Shown: positions 41,569-43,038 of the stretch, one piece after another
Numbering within the stretch: the stretch's first letter is position 1
Layout: every line of letters begins with the position of its first letter
Source of the DNA: Sedimentisphaerales bacterium
GTDB lineage: Bacteria > Planctomycetota > Phycisphaerae > Sedimentisphaerales > SM23-30
Reading direction: 5' to 3'
DNA length: 43,038 bases
Assembly: GCA_016930855.1 (NCBI GenBank)
Contig: JAFGFX010000047.1
Coordinates: 1-43,038, forward strand
The notes under the pieces: model-generated
What the model saw: only the letters and a program-made list of their open reading frames with translations
Databases searched by the model: none
Told to the model about the DNA's origin: nothing
Made by a program: the position numbers and the translations under genes

Positions 41569-43038
41569 ATGAGCAAGCTGAAGTGGATTCTGACGCTGGG
41601 GATTCTGGGCTGGCTGCCGGTGCAGTTGGGTTGCCAGGTATGGGATCGGATCACGGCGTCCGGTTCGGCCGGCCGGATGAAGGTGACGTATTTGCGGATC
41701 GAGTACCTGGAAAATCCCCTGGGCATCGAGGCGGTCCCGCCGCGGTTCAGTTGGCTGGTGACTTCGAGCCTGCGGGGCCAGCGGCAGACGGCCTATCGGA
41801 TCCTCGTGGCGAGCGATCCGGACATCCTCAAGCGGGATCAGGGCGATCTGTGGGATACGGGCAAGGTCCTCTCGGATCGGACCAGCCAGGTGGTCTATGG
41901 CGGCAAACCCCTGGACTCGCGGATGGCGTGCTTCTGGAAGGTCCGCGCCTGGGACAAGGACGACCGGCCGACGGCCTGGAGTACGCCGGCACAGTGGACG
42001 ATGGGCCTGTTGGGCAAGGAAGACTGGCAGGCCGGTTGGATCGGCTACGACGCCCCGCCGCCCCCGTCGCATCAGCGGCAAGCCGCGTCCGAGGCGATCA
42101 GTTTGAATGATTGTCCCTGGATCTGGTTCGCCCAGGGCCAACCGCGGACCGGCGCCCCGGCGGGCCTGCGGTATTTTCGGCGGGAATTTCTGCTGGCGGA
42201 CAAGCCCGTCGCCAAGGCCCGGATGCTGTTGAGCGTGGATAACGAGCTGGAGCTGTTCGTCAACGGCCGGCGGGCGGGATCGGCGGCGGGCTGGAAGCCG
42301 CCCAAGCCGTTGGATCTGGCTGGGCATCTGCAGGCGGGCCAGAACGCCCTGGCGATCGCGGCGAAAAACACCGACGGGCCGGCGGGCCTGGCGGGCAAGC
42401 TGGTCATTGCCTACGCGGACGGCAGCGATCAGGTCATCCGGATCGATTCGTCGTGGAAGGCGTCCGAACAGGCCGCCGACGGCTGGGACGCCGCCGGCTT
42501 CGACGACAGAGGCTGGCCGGCGGCGCTGAAGATCGCCGCGGTGGGCGATAGCCCCTGGGGCAAGCTCGAGGCGGACCCGCTGCACATCCCGCCGCCGCCG
42601 TACCTGCGCAAGGAATTCCCCGTGGCCCGCCCGGTCCGCCAGGCGACGGTCTACGCCTCGGCGCTGGGCATCTACGAGCTGCACCTGAACGGCCGGCGGA
42701 TCGGGGCGGATTACTTTACGCCGGGCTGGACCGACTACAAAAAGCGGGTGTATTACCAGGCGTATGACGTGACGGATGCATTGGAGAAGGGCGACAACGC
42801 CCTGGGCGCGGTCCTGGCCGACGGCTGGTATGCCGGATACGTCGGCTTCGGCCGCCAGCGGGACCACTACGGCGATGCGCCGCGGCTCATGGTGCAGCTC
42901 GAGCTGGAGTACGACGACGGGACCCGGCAGATCGTCGCGACGGATTCTTCCTGGAAGGCCGCCTACGGTCCGCTGCTGGAGGCGGACTTCCTGATGGGCG
43001 AGACCTACGATGCCCGGCTGGCGCAGGCCGGCTGGACG
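41569..43038 (+). CDS. Alpha-L-rhamnosidase (GH78-like), N-terminal 490 residues
   Basis: The gene runs off the right edge, so the catalytic (alpha/alpha)6 barrel is not in the window. ATG 41569 follows AAGGAG and AAAGGA. The signal is MSKLKWILTLGILGWLPVQLGC, and the Cys at 22 suggests a lipoprotein although Q at -3 is not ideal for a lipobox. Residues about 38-150 form the N-terminal beta domain typical of GH78 (NPLGIEAVPPRFSW, RQTAYRILVASD, FWKVRAWDK). Two jelly-roll domains follow, each with an ExxVNGRR-like core: about 195-310 (NELELFVNGRRAG) and about 340-460 (GIYELHLNGRRIGADYF), the latter being the standard GH78 N domain. Predicted to release rhamnose from plant or algal polysaccharides outside the cytoplasm. 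Confidence 0.87.
   Translation, partial: MSKLKWILTLGILGWLPVQLGCQVWDRITASGSAGRMKVTYLRIEYLENPLGIEAVPPRFSWLVTSSLRGQRQTAYRILVASDPDILKRDQGDLWDTGKVLSDRTSQVVYGGKPLDSRMACFWKVRAWDKDDRPTAWSTPAQWTMGLLGKEDWQAGWIGYDAPPPPSHQRQAASEAISLNDCPWIWFAQGQPRTGAPAGLRYFRREFLLADKPVAKARMLLSVDNELELFVNGRRAGSAAGWKPPKPLDLAGHLQAGQNALAIAAKNTDGPAGLAGKLVIAYADGSDQVIRIDSSWKASEQAADGWDAAGFDDRGWPAALKIAAVGDSPWGKLEADPLHIPPPPYLRKEFPVARPVRQATVYASALGIYELHLNGRRIGADYFTPGWTDYKKRVYYQAYDVTDALEKGDNALGAVLADGWYAGYVGFGRQRDHYGDAPRLMVQLELEYDDGTRQIVATDSSWKAAYGPLLEADFLMGETYDARLAQAGWT

Noticed and set aside
1-43038. tRNA, rRNA, CRISPR, insertion sequence or prophage genes
   Set aside because: I looked through all gaps for T-loop-like motifs, regularly spaced repeats, transposase frames and terminal inverted repeats and found none.

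Overview
The window is high-GC bacterial chromosome with densely packed housekeeping genes on both strands and no mobile element, CRISPR array, tRNA or rRNA that I can see. Gene content and protein style suggest an uncultured member of the Planctomycetota, possibly Phycisphaerae. The clues are a 14-subunit-type complex I operon with a short NuoG, an NfeD-like/flotillin pair, a planctomycete-looking DXS, a secreted rhamnosidase, many starts without a Shine-Dalgarno sequence, and short 9-bp intergenic repeats. The phylum is an inference and was not tested by any search.

Layout. 1-6808 (minus): nuoA-B-C-D-E-F-G-H, transcribed leftward from a good sigma70-type promoter at 6937-6966, with nuoH cut by the window edge. 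7298-9824 (plus): NfeD-like membrane OB-fold protein and flotillin, ended by a strong bidirectional terminator. 9928-12833 (minus): a three-gene Mla/Mce-type lipid transporter, in order permease, ATPase, Mce protein. 13201-15093 (minus): an odd secreted Ser/Arg-rich protein with Tyr/Gly repeats. 15482-22293 (plus): panB, an HtrA/Deg protease, Lon, a STAS protein and a tandem-ACT protein. 22432-22800 (minus) and 22977-27779 (plus): a small zinc metallopeptidase diverging from a 1600-residue AsmA-like envelope protein. 27866-29305 (minus): a MATE transporter. 29597-35383 (minus): ruvB, threonine aldolase, ruvA, ruvC, cysS and ispF. 35636-37270 (plus): a LOG-family protein and hisA. 37333-41161 (minus): dxs, a polyprenyl diphosphate synthase and a DoxX protein. 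41569-end (plus): the N-terminal part of an alpha-L-rhamnosidase.

How the genes fit together. Complex I is the respiratory entry point. NfeD-like/flotillin, Mla, HtrA, Lon and the AsmA-like protein are all envelope or protein-quality functions and fit a diderm cell. ispF, dxs and the prenyl synthase supply isoprenoid precursors by the MEP route. RuvABC is complete, with threonine aldolase inserted between ruvA and ruvB.

I found no clearly new multi-gene system. The most interesting signals are the Ser/Arg- and Tyr/Gly-rich secreted protein, a group of three genes at 22.8-29.3 kb whose -10 boxes lie 7-11 nt before the start codon (predicted leaderless or nearly leaderless mRNAs), a structured dxs leader, and a 5-copy 9-bp repeat before hisA.
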